A stretch of DNA of 29,772 nt from Azolla pinnata (GCA_037176905.1 JBBBWG010033418.1:11812-41583); one strand, 5' to 3'. Counted from the stretch's first letter, positions 1-10,637 are shown. Program-made: numbers and translations. Notes: generated by a model not told the origin, from the letters alone.

Positions 1-800
1 GCAGTTAAAGACAAAACTCCTTCTCCAATGAATCTCAAAGACAAATTCCATATCTATCTCCCCATCACAATCTCAGCTCTTCTTCCACACACACATACAC
101 ATTCATAAGCAACAGCTTTCAATGGCACCATTTGTATGTTGAGAACCATTCTATAAAGCTTGGTGACAACATGCCCGATTGTCTCATGGCAGTTAAAGCA
201 AACTCCTTCTTGAATGACTCTAGCTATCTATCTCACCACAATCTCAGCTCACAAGTATCAGCTTTTCCATGATATCATTTCTATGTTGAGCACCAGCCAT
301 TCTATGTTGAGCTCGGCGACAACAGCCCAATCGTCACATGGGCGGTTAAAGACACACCCCTTCTCAAATGAATCTAGCCAGTTATCATTCTCCCCCTTGC
401 ACTTCTGAATCCATAATGCCTTCACGGTGTCCCTTGTTTTTAATGGATCTCGCTATCCAAGGCTCGTCATTGATTCCATCCATTTTCATATCGAACACCA
501 TTCTATGGTGATGCCTAAACAGCTATCATCTGGGCAATCACGAGGACACTTCCGAATTCATAATGCCTCCGATGCATCCTTGTGTAAATGTTAAATCACC
601 ATTTATTCCACATTTCAAGACTCGGCATCAAGTCCATTTTTATACTGTGCATCATTCTATGAAACCTACACACACTTCCAAATGCATCATAATGCCTTTG
701 CTGTCTCACCATCTATCTTGCATTCCATGATTCACCATCGATTCCATTTCTGCACCGAGCATCATTCAATGAAGCCTACCCAGCTGTCACAGTTGTAGTC
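1..800. repeat. diverged tandem repeat, period roughly 150 bp
   Basis: Related blocks recur with substitutions and small indels. The phrase around ACCATTCTAT occurs near 145, 295, 497, 651 and 761, so spacings are about 150, 200, 155 and 110. A second landmark, GCAGTTAAAG or GCGGTTAAAG followed by a CTCCTTCT-like stretch, occurs at 1, 189 and 342. A third, AATGCCT near TCACCAT or TCTCGCTATC, occurs in the later units. The repeat runs off the left edge of the window. No open frame is conserved between units, so I read this as an old non-coding tandem array rather than a gene. Unit borders are approximate. Confidence 0.65.
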
Positions 801-1559
801 AGGAGAACTCCCTTTAACCACTTCCCAATTCGAAATGACTTCAAATCTATCGATTTCCGAATGAAGCTCACCGTCTACATCCCACATTCTTTGACTCCAC
901 TCCAGTTGAATCGTCGACAAGAAGAGGAAGGTGAGGTCCCTAAGAACCTTAAAAGACTTGCAATCTCTTTAACAGCCAAAACAACCGACCAGACAAGACA
1001 AGGCAAGCCAAAATGGATGAAAACATGAAGAGAGTGTTTTGATGAGCGTTACTCTGGAGGAGCTCTCCTGTGCAGTTGTACTCTCCTCCTCCGCCGCTGC
1101 CCCCTCCTCCCGACCCCTTCATCATCATCATCATCATCGGCATCGACCTCGAGGATCCTGGCATCGTGCTCATCCGCGCAGCTGCCCTCAAATTGCCACT
1201 GTTCGCCTGCATACTAGGATCTATCTACTGCATGCGCTGCGGTGTTTTTCGTACAAATATGATGAAGAAGAAAGAAAGAAAGAAAGAAAAATCAGATAGC
1301 AGTGATGAGAGCAGTTCGGAGCTGTGACGATGATGAGGATGATGTAAGTACCATGGCAAGATCTTCGCTAGGGTGCCTGTTCGAAGCGTGCTGGAGATGG
1401 ACGCTGTGCATCTGCGCCAGAATCAGAGACGGCTGCTTGCTCGATCAGATTCGCCCCCTCAGGATTGTTTCTGAACGGATGAATCTCACGAATCTCACGA
1501 AACAGGAGCGGAATCAGAAGAGGAGGAGGAGGACGACGACGACGACGACGATGATGAAG
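801..1559. other. intergenic stretch with several microsatellites
   Basis: No supported gene. Short repeats are visible: (CAT)n at about 1120-1138, (GAAA)n at about 1267-1290, and a GAG run passing into GAC at about 1518-1558. Overlapping open frames on both strands exist only because these triplet repeats lack stops. The stretch lies just before a telo-box and the probable gene starting at 2118, so part of it may be promoter. Confidence 0.5.
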
Positions 1560-1560
1560 A

Positions 1561-1569
1561 AAACCCTAA
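1561..1569 (+). promoter_or_regulatory. telo-box AAACCCTAA
   Basis: An exact AAACCCTAA lies about 550 bp before the proposed start codon at 2118. Telo-boxes are common near transcription starts of plant genes for ribosomal, translation-linked and housekeeping proteins. Whether this copy is active cannot be seen from sequence alone. Confidence 0.4.
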
Positions 1570-1851
1570 ATCTAGAGCGGAGAGAATCCAGATATGCCGG
1601 ATCGAGCATGGCACACATCCAGGCTCCATTCTCTGCGCAATCTTGGATCAAATTGCAGCGAATCGGAGGAGGAGAAACGGGGGAAGCAGAAGGGGGCCAG
1701 CGGAAAAGCACAGGGCAGCGCAACGAGAGTCGGATCTACGGGAAAGCTCCGCCATAACCACCGCTTCCTGGGGCCGCTCCGCGCCTCGCCATTCCCGATC
1801 TCCGCGATTTGGGTATTTGGGTTTTTCGAAACGCGCGGATTTTCGTGGGCG

Positions 1852-1862
1852 GGATTCGAACC
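1852..1862 (-). other. tRNA B-box-like motif, no complete tRNA
   Basis: On the minus strand this reads GGTTCGAATCC, a match to the internal RNA polymerase III B box and T-loop consensus. Upstream on that strand lies only GCATGC simple repeat, with no plausible D-arm, anticodon arm or acceptor stem. It is therefore not a tRNA gene. It could be a remnant of a tRNA-derived SINE or a chance match. A second copy occurs at 23651-23661, also beside a GCATGC motif. Confidence 0.3.
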
Positions 1863-1877
1863 TGCGTTGTGCATGTG

Positions 1878-1915
1878 CATGCGCCGCATGCATGCATGCA
1901 TGCATGCGGCGCATG
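1878..1915. repeat. perfect 38-bp palindrome with an (ATGC)5 core
   Basis: The arms begin CATGCGCCGC and end GCGGCGCATG around a central run of five ATGC units. Every base pairs with its partner, so the element could extrude as a cruciform in DNA or form a hairpin in RNA. The core is a run of overlapping CATGCATG (RY) motifs, the known target of plant B3-domain factors of the ABI3/FUS3 type. It sits about 200 bp before the proposed start codon at 2118. Confidence 0.85.
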
Positions 1916-2117
1916 TGCGAATGCAACTATGCATGCATGGATGTATGCGCGCGTGGGAAAGGAAGAAGAAGAGGGAACGATCGCTCCGGAGTCTTTCCTT
2001 TCTTTCTTTTCTCAACAGGTGAGCTCCCATCTCCTCCTCCTCCTCCTCCTCCACCTGTTCTTCCCCAGGAATTTCACAGATTCCGTACTGCTACTCCGAA
2101 TTGGGCCCATTTGGATC

Positions 2118-3176
2118 ATGCTTCCAGCCCGTGAGGATACTAAGATACAATCGTTGCCGGTCATCTCTTCTGGCCGCGGTCAGAGCTATGGAAACCTTCC
2201 AACGGAAACGGTAATGTTCCGATGCCCTACCTATTTCCATTTTAAACATGACTGCAATTCGAGGCGTTGCCCAGCATCAGGAGCTCCTTTTTACCGCTCG
2301 CCCTTTTGCAAATTTGCTTATGTTTTCAGTTAGCATTCTGGGGGCTTGTGCTGGGAATCAAGGAATGGGCACACATCTGTTGCTGGAAGATACGCGGCAG
2401 CTTTCGCATAGCACTGCCGAGGAATTGACGCAGATTCTATGTGATGCACTTCCACAGCCTTCGATCCTTTGGAATGCCACAAGGAAAAAGGTTAATGCAT
2501 ATTATGCTAATATCGTTGTATTCTTGGACTCCTCGTTGTTGTCGAAGCTCAAACTTAATTCATACTTGTCTTTTCCAGTAGAAATTTCAAGGTCTTCGAT
2601 ACCGTCAGCTTGGGGTTAGTGGTAAAACACAGAAGAAGAGAAAGGAATCGTCCCCATATGCACTTTTACCTCTAAATGCTGTGCAGGTAGTATCTTTGGC
2701 GCTTCATTGTATTATGTGCGTAGTTCTCATAGTCCTAGATCATCATCTTAAAGCACGTTTAAAATGCTGGAAATCAGTAAAAGGAATGGTAATTCAATCA
2801 ACGGACTTCGACTGAAATGAACTTAATGGGGTGCTCCTATAACCTATCAATGATGCGTTTTACATAGAGCATGTATGCCTTAGATCGCTTATTAACGGTT
2901 ATTAAGGAACCTTTTACTGCTGATCCTTAGACTGTGTGTTCTTGAGTGGAGCTCTGGAAAAGAATGAATGCTATGGACGTTTCTCTTGATAGTGTCAACA
3001 TATGACTTTGATGGTTTAGTAATCGGTTTCTTATCGGAAAATCAGCATTGCAGTTTTTTGTACATATTGACTTGAAGGGCAGGCGCCCTTCACAAAGAAA
3101 AGCAGCAAAAAGATTGAGTGGCAGATCACGTCCAAACGTGATTCCTCATAAAAACCACATTGTCCCATATCTATGA
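2118..3176 (+). CDS. probable small four-exon gene, function unknown
   Basis: I do not recognise the protein. The proposed model has exons 2118-2210, 2401-2490, 2582-2686 and 3078-3176. All junctions are GT/AG and phase 0, giving about 128 aa. It starts MLPAREDTKIQSLP and ends HKNHIVPYL. The third and fourth exons are strongly basic (KTQKKRKESSPYALLPLNAV, then RRPSQRKAAKRLSGRSRPN), which suggests a nuclear or nucleic-acid-binding protein, but that is inference. The weakest junction is the acceptor at 2400. A better acceptor at 2329 would put exon 2 in a frame that does not match exon 1 and meets a stop. It would fit only if translation began at the internal methionine in exon 2 (MGTHLLLED). 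A CAG/GTGAGC donor at 2018 and a CCCCAG acceptor at 2068 suggest a 5' UTR intron. A second possible last exon lies at 3478-3573. Confidence 0.4.
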
Positions 3177-3477
3177 GACTCAAATTGATATCACATTTGT
3201 TTATCATTTAACTCCTTGATAGGACTATTGAGACCTGAAAGTCTTTAGATTCTAGTTTTTCTAACACTAGATGGCATCGGTATTTACAATAGTGAGTGAC
3301 CAATGCCAACTAGTTTTGGGTAAACTAGCTTCCTAACACCAAGATTCGCGGTGAATGACCAACGCGCATCGTGGGATGTGAATCATGGTCTCTGCAATAG
3401 AAATGATCCAGCTATATGTGTACCATATGAAAGAAAATCCAATGGTACCGTATGTAAAACTTCTTTATCTTTTACAG
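3177..3477. other. gap between candidate last exons
   Basis: No supported gene. If the transcript ends at the 3176 stop this is 3' UTR and intergenic DNA. If it uses the 3478 exon this is intron. No repeat structure was noticed. Confidence 0.4.
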
Positions 3478-3573
3478 AATCAATCGACTGAGTCTTCGAC
3501 GAAAGACAACAGCAAAGGGAAACATTCCCGGTATCATTTTGATATAAAAGAATCATCGAATCTTATTCTGTAG
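3478..3573 (+). other. candidate alternative last exon of the 2118 gene, or 5' leader of the PPR gene
   Basis: A strong acceptor (CTTTTACAG) ends at 3477. From 3478 a phase-0 open stretch of 31 codons starts NQSTESSTKDNSKGKHSRYH and ends at a TAG at 3571-3573. It would join in frame to the donor at 2686, as the exon at 3078 does. Because the PPR start codon lies only 55 bp further on, the same segment could be part of the 5' leader of the PPR transcript. RNA evidence would be needed to choose. Confidence 0.3.
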
Positions 3574-3627
3574 GATTTTTAGACGATGGTGGCTAATTTG
3601 TTCCTATAATATATCAGAAATCTTTGC

Positions 3628-5175
3628 ATGGAGAGCACATTATCAGAAGCGCTCCAAACCTTATACAAATCAAATCAGCAAGGCATTGAGCTCGAAGATT
3701 CAGTGTACGCGTTGTTGAGGCATTGTGCAATCAAGAAAGACTTGGCATTCGGGAGGGAGGTCCATAGCTTTATCATTAGGAAAGGGCTGCAATCAAATTC
3801 CTATATAGCTTTCCATTTGATGAGGATGTTTTCTATATGCGGTAGTTTAATGGAAGCAAATCAGATATTCAATGGCTTATCAGAACCAGACGTGTTCTTG
3901 TGGACAGCCATGATTTCAGCTTATGCTAATATTGGAGAGGGAAAGGAAGCCCTCATACTTTATGAACAGATGCTATGCTCAACTCGTGTTAAGCCTGGCA
4001 CTCACGTGATTGTTGCAGCACTCAAGGCATGTTCTAGCACCACGTCATTGCATCATGGAATGATGGTGCATGCAGATGCTATCCGGGAAGGCTTTGAACT
4101 AGATGCATTTGTCGGAGCTATGCTCATTGGGGTGTATGCTTGTTGTAACTCCCTCGATGAGGCACGGAAAGTGTTTGATATGTTGCCGAAAGGGAATGAA
4201 GACGTGGCATATAGCGCAATGATGACAGCATACAAAGCTCATGGAAGTAATGTAGAATCCCTCGAGGTGTTTGGTCTTATGCAACGGGCTGGCGTCGAGC
4301 CCGACAACATTGTCCCACTTGTGTGTGCAGCAAAAGCATGCTCGAATATGGAGGCTGTGATTGATGGAAAACTAGTGCATTGCATTGTAACTGAGAAAAA
4401 AGCAGAATCGAATTTATATGCCGGGAGTGCTTTAATAGGCATGTATGTAAAATGCGGCAGCATTAGCGAGGCGTGCAATGTGTTTGAAAGGCTGCCAGAG
4501 AAGAATGAAGTCACTTGGAGCTCGATGATCTCTGCATTTGCTGAAGCAAATGATTTTGGTTTAGCATCAGCATATTTTGAGGGTATGCAAAAGGCGGGCA
4601 TAAAACCAAATGGTGTGACATTCTTAGCGGTTCTATCAGCTTGCAGTCACACAGGCACGCTATCGGAAGGCGTAGAACACTTCAATTCGATGTGGGAGGA
4701 GCAAAACCTTGTTCCAATGGGCGATCACTATAATTGCCTCGTCGATCTTCTTGGTAGAACCGGGAATGTGGTTGAGGCTGAAGATTTGCTTCACACAATG
4801 CCGAATTGTCCTGATGCAATAGGATGTATGGCATTGCTCAGCCATTGCAAAACGCATGGCAATGTTGAAGTGGGGAAGATGTGTTTCCACAATTACGTCC
4901 GCATGGATCTTAGAGATGCATCTAGCTTCTCGCTCATGACCGAGATTTACAGTGATTGTTGCATGGCAGCGGATGCAGAACTGATCGAAAAATCGAGAGT
5001 AGATGCGCGTGCATTCAAGAAAGCAGGTCGGGCTTCTATTTGTATAGACAGAGAGGTTCACACCTTTGATGTTGGAAGCCTGACAGGTCAGGAAAGTGAT
5101 TTGGACATTTCTACAAAACTGGGCAATGTTCATGCACAACTCAAGATGAATGGGTATTTCCCATTTCTGGATTAG
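3628..5175 (+). CDS. PPR protein, PLS class, E subclass, no DYW domain
   Basis: This intronless gene encodes 515 aa. PLS-class PPR proteins are nuclear-encoded, enter mitochondria or plastids, and bind one RNA site through consecutive helical repeats, usually to direct C-to-U editing. The start is fixed by an in-frame TAA four codons upstream. Repeats are seen as PLS triplets: P motifs at about 89-124 (DVFLWTAMISAYA), 191-226 (AYSAMMTAYKAHG) and 293-327 (NEVTWSSMISAFA), each followed by L and S motifs such as SALIGMYVKCGSISEACNVF at 268-287. From about 400 the chain changes to E1 and E2 motifs (GRASICIDREVHTFDVG near 457-473) and ends GYFPFLD, where family members with E+ or DYW domains would continue. 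Without a DYW deaminase it would need a partner protein to edit. No strong targeting peptide is obvious in the first 30 residues. The target RNA cannot be read reliably by eye. It converges on the GTPase gene at 6486. Confidence 0.93.
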   Translation: MESTLSEALQTLYKSNQQGIELEDSVYALLRHCAIKKDLAFGREVHSFIIRKGLQSNSYIAFHLMRMFSICGSLMEANQIFNGLSEPDVFLWTAMISAYANIGEGKEALILYEQMLCSTRVKPGTHVIVAALKACSSTTSLHHGMMVHADAIREGFELDAFVGAMLIGVYACCNSLDEARKVFDMLPKGNEDVAYSAMMTAYKAHGSNVESLEVFGLMQRAGVEPDNIVPLVCAAKACSNMEAVIDGKLVHCIVTEKKAESNLYAGSALIGMYVKCGSISEACNVFERLPEKNEVTWSSMISAFAEANDFGLASAYFEGMQKAGIKPNGVTFLAVLSACSHTGTLSEGVEHFNSMWEEQNLVPMGDHYNCLVDLLGRTGNVVEAEDLLHTMPNCPDAIGCMALLSHCKTHGNVEVGKMCFHNYVRMDLRDASSFSLMTEIYSDCCMAADAELIEKSRVDARAFKKAGRASICIDREVHTFDVGSLTGQESDLDISTKLGNVHAQLKMNGYFPFLD

Positions 5176-5349
5176 GAAATAGCCAGCCACATTCAGCAGC
5201 GGATGCAGTATTTTCAAATGCTAAACTTACGTGAGATCGTCGATGTCATTTGCATTTCTCACGGTAATATGCGTTTTACTGTGATGTTTGAAGCAACAGA
5301 TCAACTCTAGATCCAAACCTTTCTATCTATAGAGTTGGGTAAAAGTTCC

Positions 5350-5475
5350 ATGAGACATCGTCCGAGTGCTGAGGAACAACTCAATATTCCAAATGCTGAT
5401 GCACAGCTGAAGGTATACTTTCCATCAGTAGGTTATGGAAACTCATCTTGGAAATTCTGCACCATGGAGAGTTAA
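5350..5475 (+). pseudogene. short PPR E2-motif relic downstream of the PPR gene
   Basis: An open stretch of 41 codons, 175 bp after the PPR stop, reads MRHRPSAEEQLNIPNADAQL and then continues KVYFPSVGY. The order HxxSAEE, then AQLK, then a GY ending is the layout of the PPR E2/E+ junction (the usual form is HPxxxEIYxxLxxLxxQMKxxGYVP). It also echoes the tail of the upstream PPR protein (NVHAQLKMNGYFPFLD). It is too short to be a gene and may be a leftover from a local duplication or from a longer ancestral tail. The similarity is modest and was judged by eye. Confidence 0.35.
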
Positions 5476-6485
5476 TGAGAGTAAACATCCAGTCTCAATT
5501 ACCCCCAAAGAGTGTTTCATAAACTTGTTTCTCGGAAAGTGCCATGATTTTACTGCAACCACACATGTAATAACAAGATTCCACATCTTTCAAATCTTTG
5601 TAATGCTCAATTTTAAAAATTTCTAAACCTGAGGTTCCTTTGTTTGATTGATCTGTAAATGGGTGATTGAAGAAACCCAATTCATACAATGGGTAACGGG
5701 CATTCCCTGGTAAAATCAGACAATAGACCTTTTTTTGTAGAGTTCCAATTATCCATCTTACTAAAGATCGATTGGTGGGCTGATTTCAATACGAACAATC
5801 ATAACCAATAAAATCTTCGTCAATTTCAAAATGAGCAATCATATGCAATAAAGTCATTGTCAGAATCAGAACCACCAAGCAATGAAATATTCTGCAAGCA
5901 ATGGATTGTAGGACAATCGAGAGATCGGTTAACCCTGAGAGAGAATGAAAGAAAGCTGTGAGTTCATGTCTTTTAAGAGGTCAAAAGAAAATACATCTTC
6001 AAAATGTTCTATTTCTGAAACGAGCATTGGTATAATGTAAGTTCAGATTCTAATCACCCACGCTCCCCTGCTTAGGTTGACTGACCAGCAGCTTTTGCCT
6101 GTGAAAATTCTCCAACATAAAAGCTGCTCCGACGACGAAAAGATCTCCAAAATAAGGCAGATCGCCTCGGTGCCTTGTTATAATACCAGAATGGTTCAGG
6201 TTTTTGAAGGGGCACAGACTCGCCTCTCTTTCTGTGACCATTTCTTGTCCAATATTTACCATGATAGCTGGTTTCGAATTCGAAAAACAAATTTTGACGA
6301 GGCCTCCACAAATGCTGCATAATTCTATAGCCTCCACCAACCCTTACCAGTTAAGTTGCACGCCAGTATCAAAACTGAGCTGCGCAAGAAGTGCATGAGG
6401 AAGCATGAATTTCAATCTCAGAAAGAGCACAGTCGTAACACAAGAACCACTTTTTACACGGTGAGATTATGGTGGTAGGAACAGC
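5476..6485. other. 3' intergenic region between convergent genes
   Basis: This is AT-rich sequence between the PPR gene on the plus strand and the GTPase gene on the minus strand. It must hold both 3' UTRs and polyadenylation sites. AATAAA-like signals are visible near 5808-5813. Short open frames on both strands here show no recognisable domain. No repeat or RNA gene was seen. Confidence 0.5.
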
Positions 6486-9400
6486 TTAGCATCCACCACC
6501 ATGCTTGACTTCTAAAAAAAGGTGAACTTTTCGTCCTAATAATTCTCTCAGCTCCTCACATGCCTTGATTCCAATATCTCTGCCATAGTCAATGCATGTC
6601 AGTATATGTGCTTCATATGAAAATTTTGGATTTTGCATACCTTCAACTAACCTTATTGTGGAACCACCTTTGCCAACAAGAATTTTGCACTGCCCTTTTT
6701 TTGGTAGGTAAAAATGTTGCTCGATCCTTAGAGAACCATCCTCCAACTCATCCCAATCAATAAGTTGATGGTCTAGAATATATGGAATCTCCTAAACAAT
6801 GTATTGAGCTGATCATTAGTTAAGTAAGAACAAATTTAGATACTTCAAACAGATTGCCCGGAATCTGTACCTCATGGACACGATCCAGCAATTGTTCACG
6901 TACAACTTCCATCGAAAGTGTCTTTACAGTTTCCTCATTGAGAGGATTTGGCTCTTCTTCCCACGGTCTCAATACAGCCTGTAACAATTTGAATTTTAAA
7001 TCCCAAATACTTGTAAAGTATCTTACATGAATATAATATCTTGAGAAAGAGGAACAAATTGGTATTTTATTTCTTGTGATTTACAGGTCACAAATATTTA
7101 CATGAATTCTGCGAAAGTAGCAGCACAAGAGAATTAACCACGTTGTTTTAATCTAAAGCATTCCCAGCACAAATGGTCAAAAGGCAACGAGATGATTCCC
7201 CCATTTAATTTGTACAATCAATCAGCAACTTATCGTAAAGCTTATAGTTGAGTTTTTATGTGAAATGAAGTGTTTCAAAGTTGCATTAAAGGCATGGTAT
7301 TATCCCAAATATTCTACATTTACCTGGTCCATTAAGTAGTTAGCAATGTCCTTTACACCTGAGCCCGTTAATGCTGAGACCATAAATATGCTGCATCAAT
7401 GAAAATAAGATACCTGGGTGGATTTTCAAGGCATCAAAGCGTAAAAATGCATACAGAAGACACATTTTACCTTTCATAACCAAGAAGCTTCTCAAACTGT
7501 TGAGCAAGAGGCAGTAGGTCCTTTTTATTCTCGACAATATCAACCTTGTTCAGAACCAGAATTCTCTTTGGATCTGGATTTTCCTCCTTGCCTAACCTTT
7601 CTACCAATCGTAAAACTCGTTTATCTTCCCTGCCAATGAAATAGATTCATCAATTTGGCATGACGCCACAGAAAACACACCTCAACTTAAACTTCAATAT
7701 AAAAATTCTCTACCCCTCAGTACTCTCGATGGGTCCATTAACTTTGTGTCCTTAAACCAATGACGATCTATTGGCTAAGCTAGTTCTTCCATTCCCTGGA
7801 ACCATCAGCTACACCATGTTCACCTAATCTTTAAGCCCTGACTCGCCCTCCATAGACAAACCTCTCACCAATATTTTGGCTTATTCAAGTGACAATTTCA
7901 CTTGTAAATAGAATTACAACATTTTATAATTATTCCTTTTCAATTGCATCAAGCTTACACAAGCATGTTGGCATCGGTGTCCACCATCTGATCCCAACCA
8001 GGATTCCCTACTTAATCCATTACGCTGAACAAATAGAATCAATAGGGTTTTCATTTCAAGTAAAAGAAGCTTTTAATTTTTATAAACAATATTCAGGCAC
8101 CGTGGTTCCTTGAAAACATCTTAAGTTGCTTGAGCTGTCCAGTATTATTATGTATGTTCCTAATGTTTTTTATGCCTGTAAATGGAGCTACAACAGAAGG
8201 GACTTATTTCCATGATGAGAGAGAAAGATTAAGATGACAAACACTCATTCCATACATTCTCATTATCTTCCTTTTTTACGCATCTCAGCTCTTTGAAACC
8301 AAATAACAAGTGAAAGAAACCAACCACATAACTTAATGAAACTCACTTGTGGATTTGACGATAAGCATCCACAAGAACGAGGATGACTTCACAATGAGAA
8401 AACAGCTGCCAAGCACTTTCAGATCGTCGTCTAACATCAGTTTTTGATGGCCTTCCTAAGATATCCAAGACCAGCCCTGGTGTATCGTATAACAACTGTA
8501 TTTAACAAACAACAAAATAATGAACCATATAATGCAAAAACAAAGGAAATCATATACCGATACAATATTCCAAATGACTCAAAGCCCAGAAAGATTTATA
8601 CAATTTGTGTATCTCCTTTTGTAACAATTCCCAGTATCTCACTGAGAGTGGTGTTCCGCTTCCGAGACACAGCAGCGACTTTGGTGCCCACCTGGTAAAA
8701 ATGATTCGAGATAAAGAACCAAGTTTTGGATGACAATATGGGAACAAAATAGAATAATACATGCATATGTGCATGCACAGAATGTCAAACATAGCCAACA
8801 GACAGGCATCTGGTAAACTATTTATTTGTTCATTCAAGCAAGCACGTCAACATATCTACAAATTGATCAATGATCATGGTGAGCATACCATGAAGTTTGT
8901 GAGAGTTGACTTTCCAGCATTGACAGCCCCAATAATTCCCACTCTCAGGGACCGTTGTTTCTCTTCGGGTACCATACCATCCTCCTCTTTATCAGGCTCA
9001 TCTAAAGCAGCTCTAATCAACTCATCTGCCATTGCTCTTCTAGCTTTCTCCTTTTCTTTATCTGAAAGCTTATTAAAAGAATTTTTTTCTATTGCTCTCA
9101 ATGCGTCCACTGGTGTAATGACTTGACTACCTTCATCTTCTGAATCGCTATCCTCCTCCACTACTTCATGAAGATGGCTATAACTTTCATTGCTCTCGTC
9201 ATCAGAGTTCGTGTAAGAATTATCACTGTCTCCTTTGCTGCAATCCGTATGTTGATATCTTGATTGATCATGTAACTGAGACTGACTCTTTGAATAATAC
9301 CTCGCTCTAAAATTAAGAAACTGCATTGAGACGGTGATGAAAGTAAACATCTCTTTGAAGGCGATTAGTATAGTTGATTGACACCATAGAGACATTTTGT

Positions 9401-10637
9401 TTTGAGTTATCACTGGTACCCTAAGAAACCCCTCCAAACCTAGAGACACTTTTGGCACACTTGGCACATAGACAAATCAAACGGATTCGTCCAAATAATG
9501 ATTTTCTAAAACAAATCGACTATTGTAGCATACGACACATTGAGATATCCAAAGTATGCCTCAAGATGACTTTCTTGATTGATTCAGAAAGTCGACAATT
9601 AAACAAATTGTTTTCTGCACATATTACAGAAAAATGATGCTAATTTGCAGTTTCTATCACCAATTGGAATGTATACAGATCAAATCGACATTTTTTTTAA
9701 CAGACCTATGCTTTTTGACAGAGATAATTCAAAGAAACTCAAATTAAACAAGGTCTTGTGTACATTATTGAGAAAGACCTAGCCTTTAAAAGAAGGCAAG
9801 TTATAATGTACAGGATAAAATCTTTCTAATGCACATGATGAAACAAGAACACCTAAAGCAAACTACTTTGAGGGTAGAAACCAACTTTACAAAAAGCATC
9901 ATCCGAATCAAGTAGGCGACAACTCAAGCTATCAACACTATATATACTCTGCCTAAATTCAGGCATTGGTAAGAAGAAAATCTTACAAATACTAGAATCC
10001 AAGAGTGTTGTAGATTAAAATGCATTACACTTCTTTTAGGATCATGATGTTCCTTGCATCATGATTGGTAAACTAGACAGTGCATTTGTCTCTACATTGC
10101 GCTGTGATTTAACGAGACTGAAAGGTATGATTTTTACTAGGGAAGCATCAGGCAAATAATCCGAACTTTGGTGTGTATGCAGTGTAGTAGCGTTGTGAAT
10201 TTGCAGGATCAAAAGGTATGACAAAGCAACAGGACCATTAGTGCATGTTTGCATAGAGCCCTGAAACCAATAGACGTATCAACTAGGCTTCGTGATTTTG
10301 AAGAATTGACAGCTCGCGTAGGAAGCCGATTTTGGCCAACCGATTACACACATACTTCCGACACCCGACGGCATAAAACGCGGGGAATGAAATTTACCTT
10401 CGAAGGGAGGAACACGGTCACCGAAGACGACGGCGACGACGACGACAATGAGGAGGAGGAGGAGGAAGATGCTGATGATGAACGGTTGCGAGAGGGATGG
10501 AAGGAGGGAGGCGGGAGCGCAGAGCACCGGCGTTGCGGGGAACGGCCGGTTGGCGAGGCGAGCTGAAATGAGGAGGAAGGGGGCAGCGCGGCAGCAAGGA
10601 CAAGGCGTCGGAGGCGGCGATGGAGAAGAAGCAGCAT
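6486..10637 (-). CDS. ERG: Era-like GTPase with C-terminal KH domain, organellar (ERG-type)
   Basis: Era-family GTPases bind the 3' end of small-subunit rRNA and help assemble the 30S-type ribosomal subunit; plant ERG is the mitochondrial form. Nine exons in coding order are 10637-10398, 9320-8889, 8691-8602, 8495-8347, 7629-7471, 7390-7324, 6978-6871, 6791-6652 and 6579-6486. All junctions are GT/AG, phases agree, and the product is 492 aa (family members in plants are around 440). Residues 1-80 are Arg- and Ser-rich, like a targeting peptide. Residues about 110-145 are acidic. G1 is GAVNAGKST (211-219), the switch I threonines are T238-T239, G3 is DTPG (258-261), G4 is NKVD (331-334) and G5 is SAL (362-364). 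The KH loop is GKGGS (455-459), followed by IGIKACEELRELLGRKVHLF. The start codon is the first ATG of the Ser-rich frame, and exon 1 joins exon 2 in phase 0. Intron 1 is 1,077 bp. The last intron is only 72 nt and stop-free. Confidence 0.95.
6580..6651 (-). other. 72-nt in-frame, stop-free intron inside the KH domain
   Basis: Read on the minus strand, the segment starts GTTAGT and ends GGCAG between ...STIR and DIGIKACEEL. It is exactly 24 codons long and contains no stop in the gene's frame. Retention would therefore insert 24 residues directly after the GKGGSTIR loop of the KH fold without shifting the frame. The Era family has no insert at that point, which supports splicing as the normal state. 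Confidence 0.8.

Noticed and set aside
1845-1930. Possible tRNA gene on the minus strand
   Set aside because: Only the T-loop/B-box fits. Upstream sequence is GCATGC repeat with no D-arm, anticodon arm or acceptor pairing.
6050-6340. Overlapping open frames on both strands between the convergent genes
   Set aside because: No family resemblance, all are under 100 codons, and they lie in expected 3' UTR territory.
10279-10527. Alternative hydrophobic first exon for the GTPase in another frame
   Set aside because: It would need a different acceptor phase at exon 2. The Ser/Arg-rich frame ending in phase 0 at 10398 joins cleanly to the acceptor at 9321 and looks like a targeting peptide.
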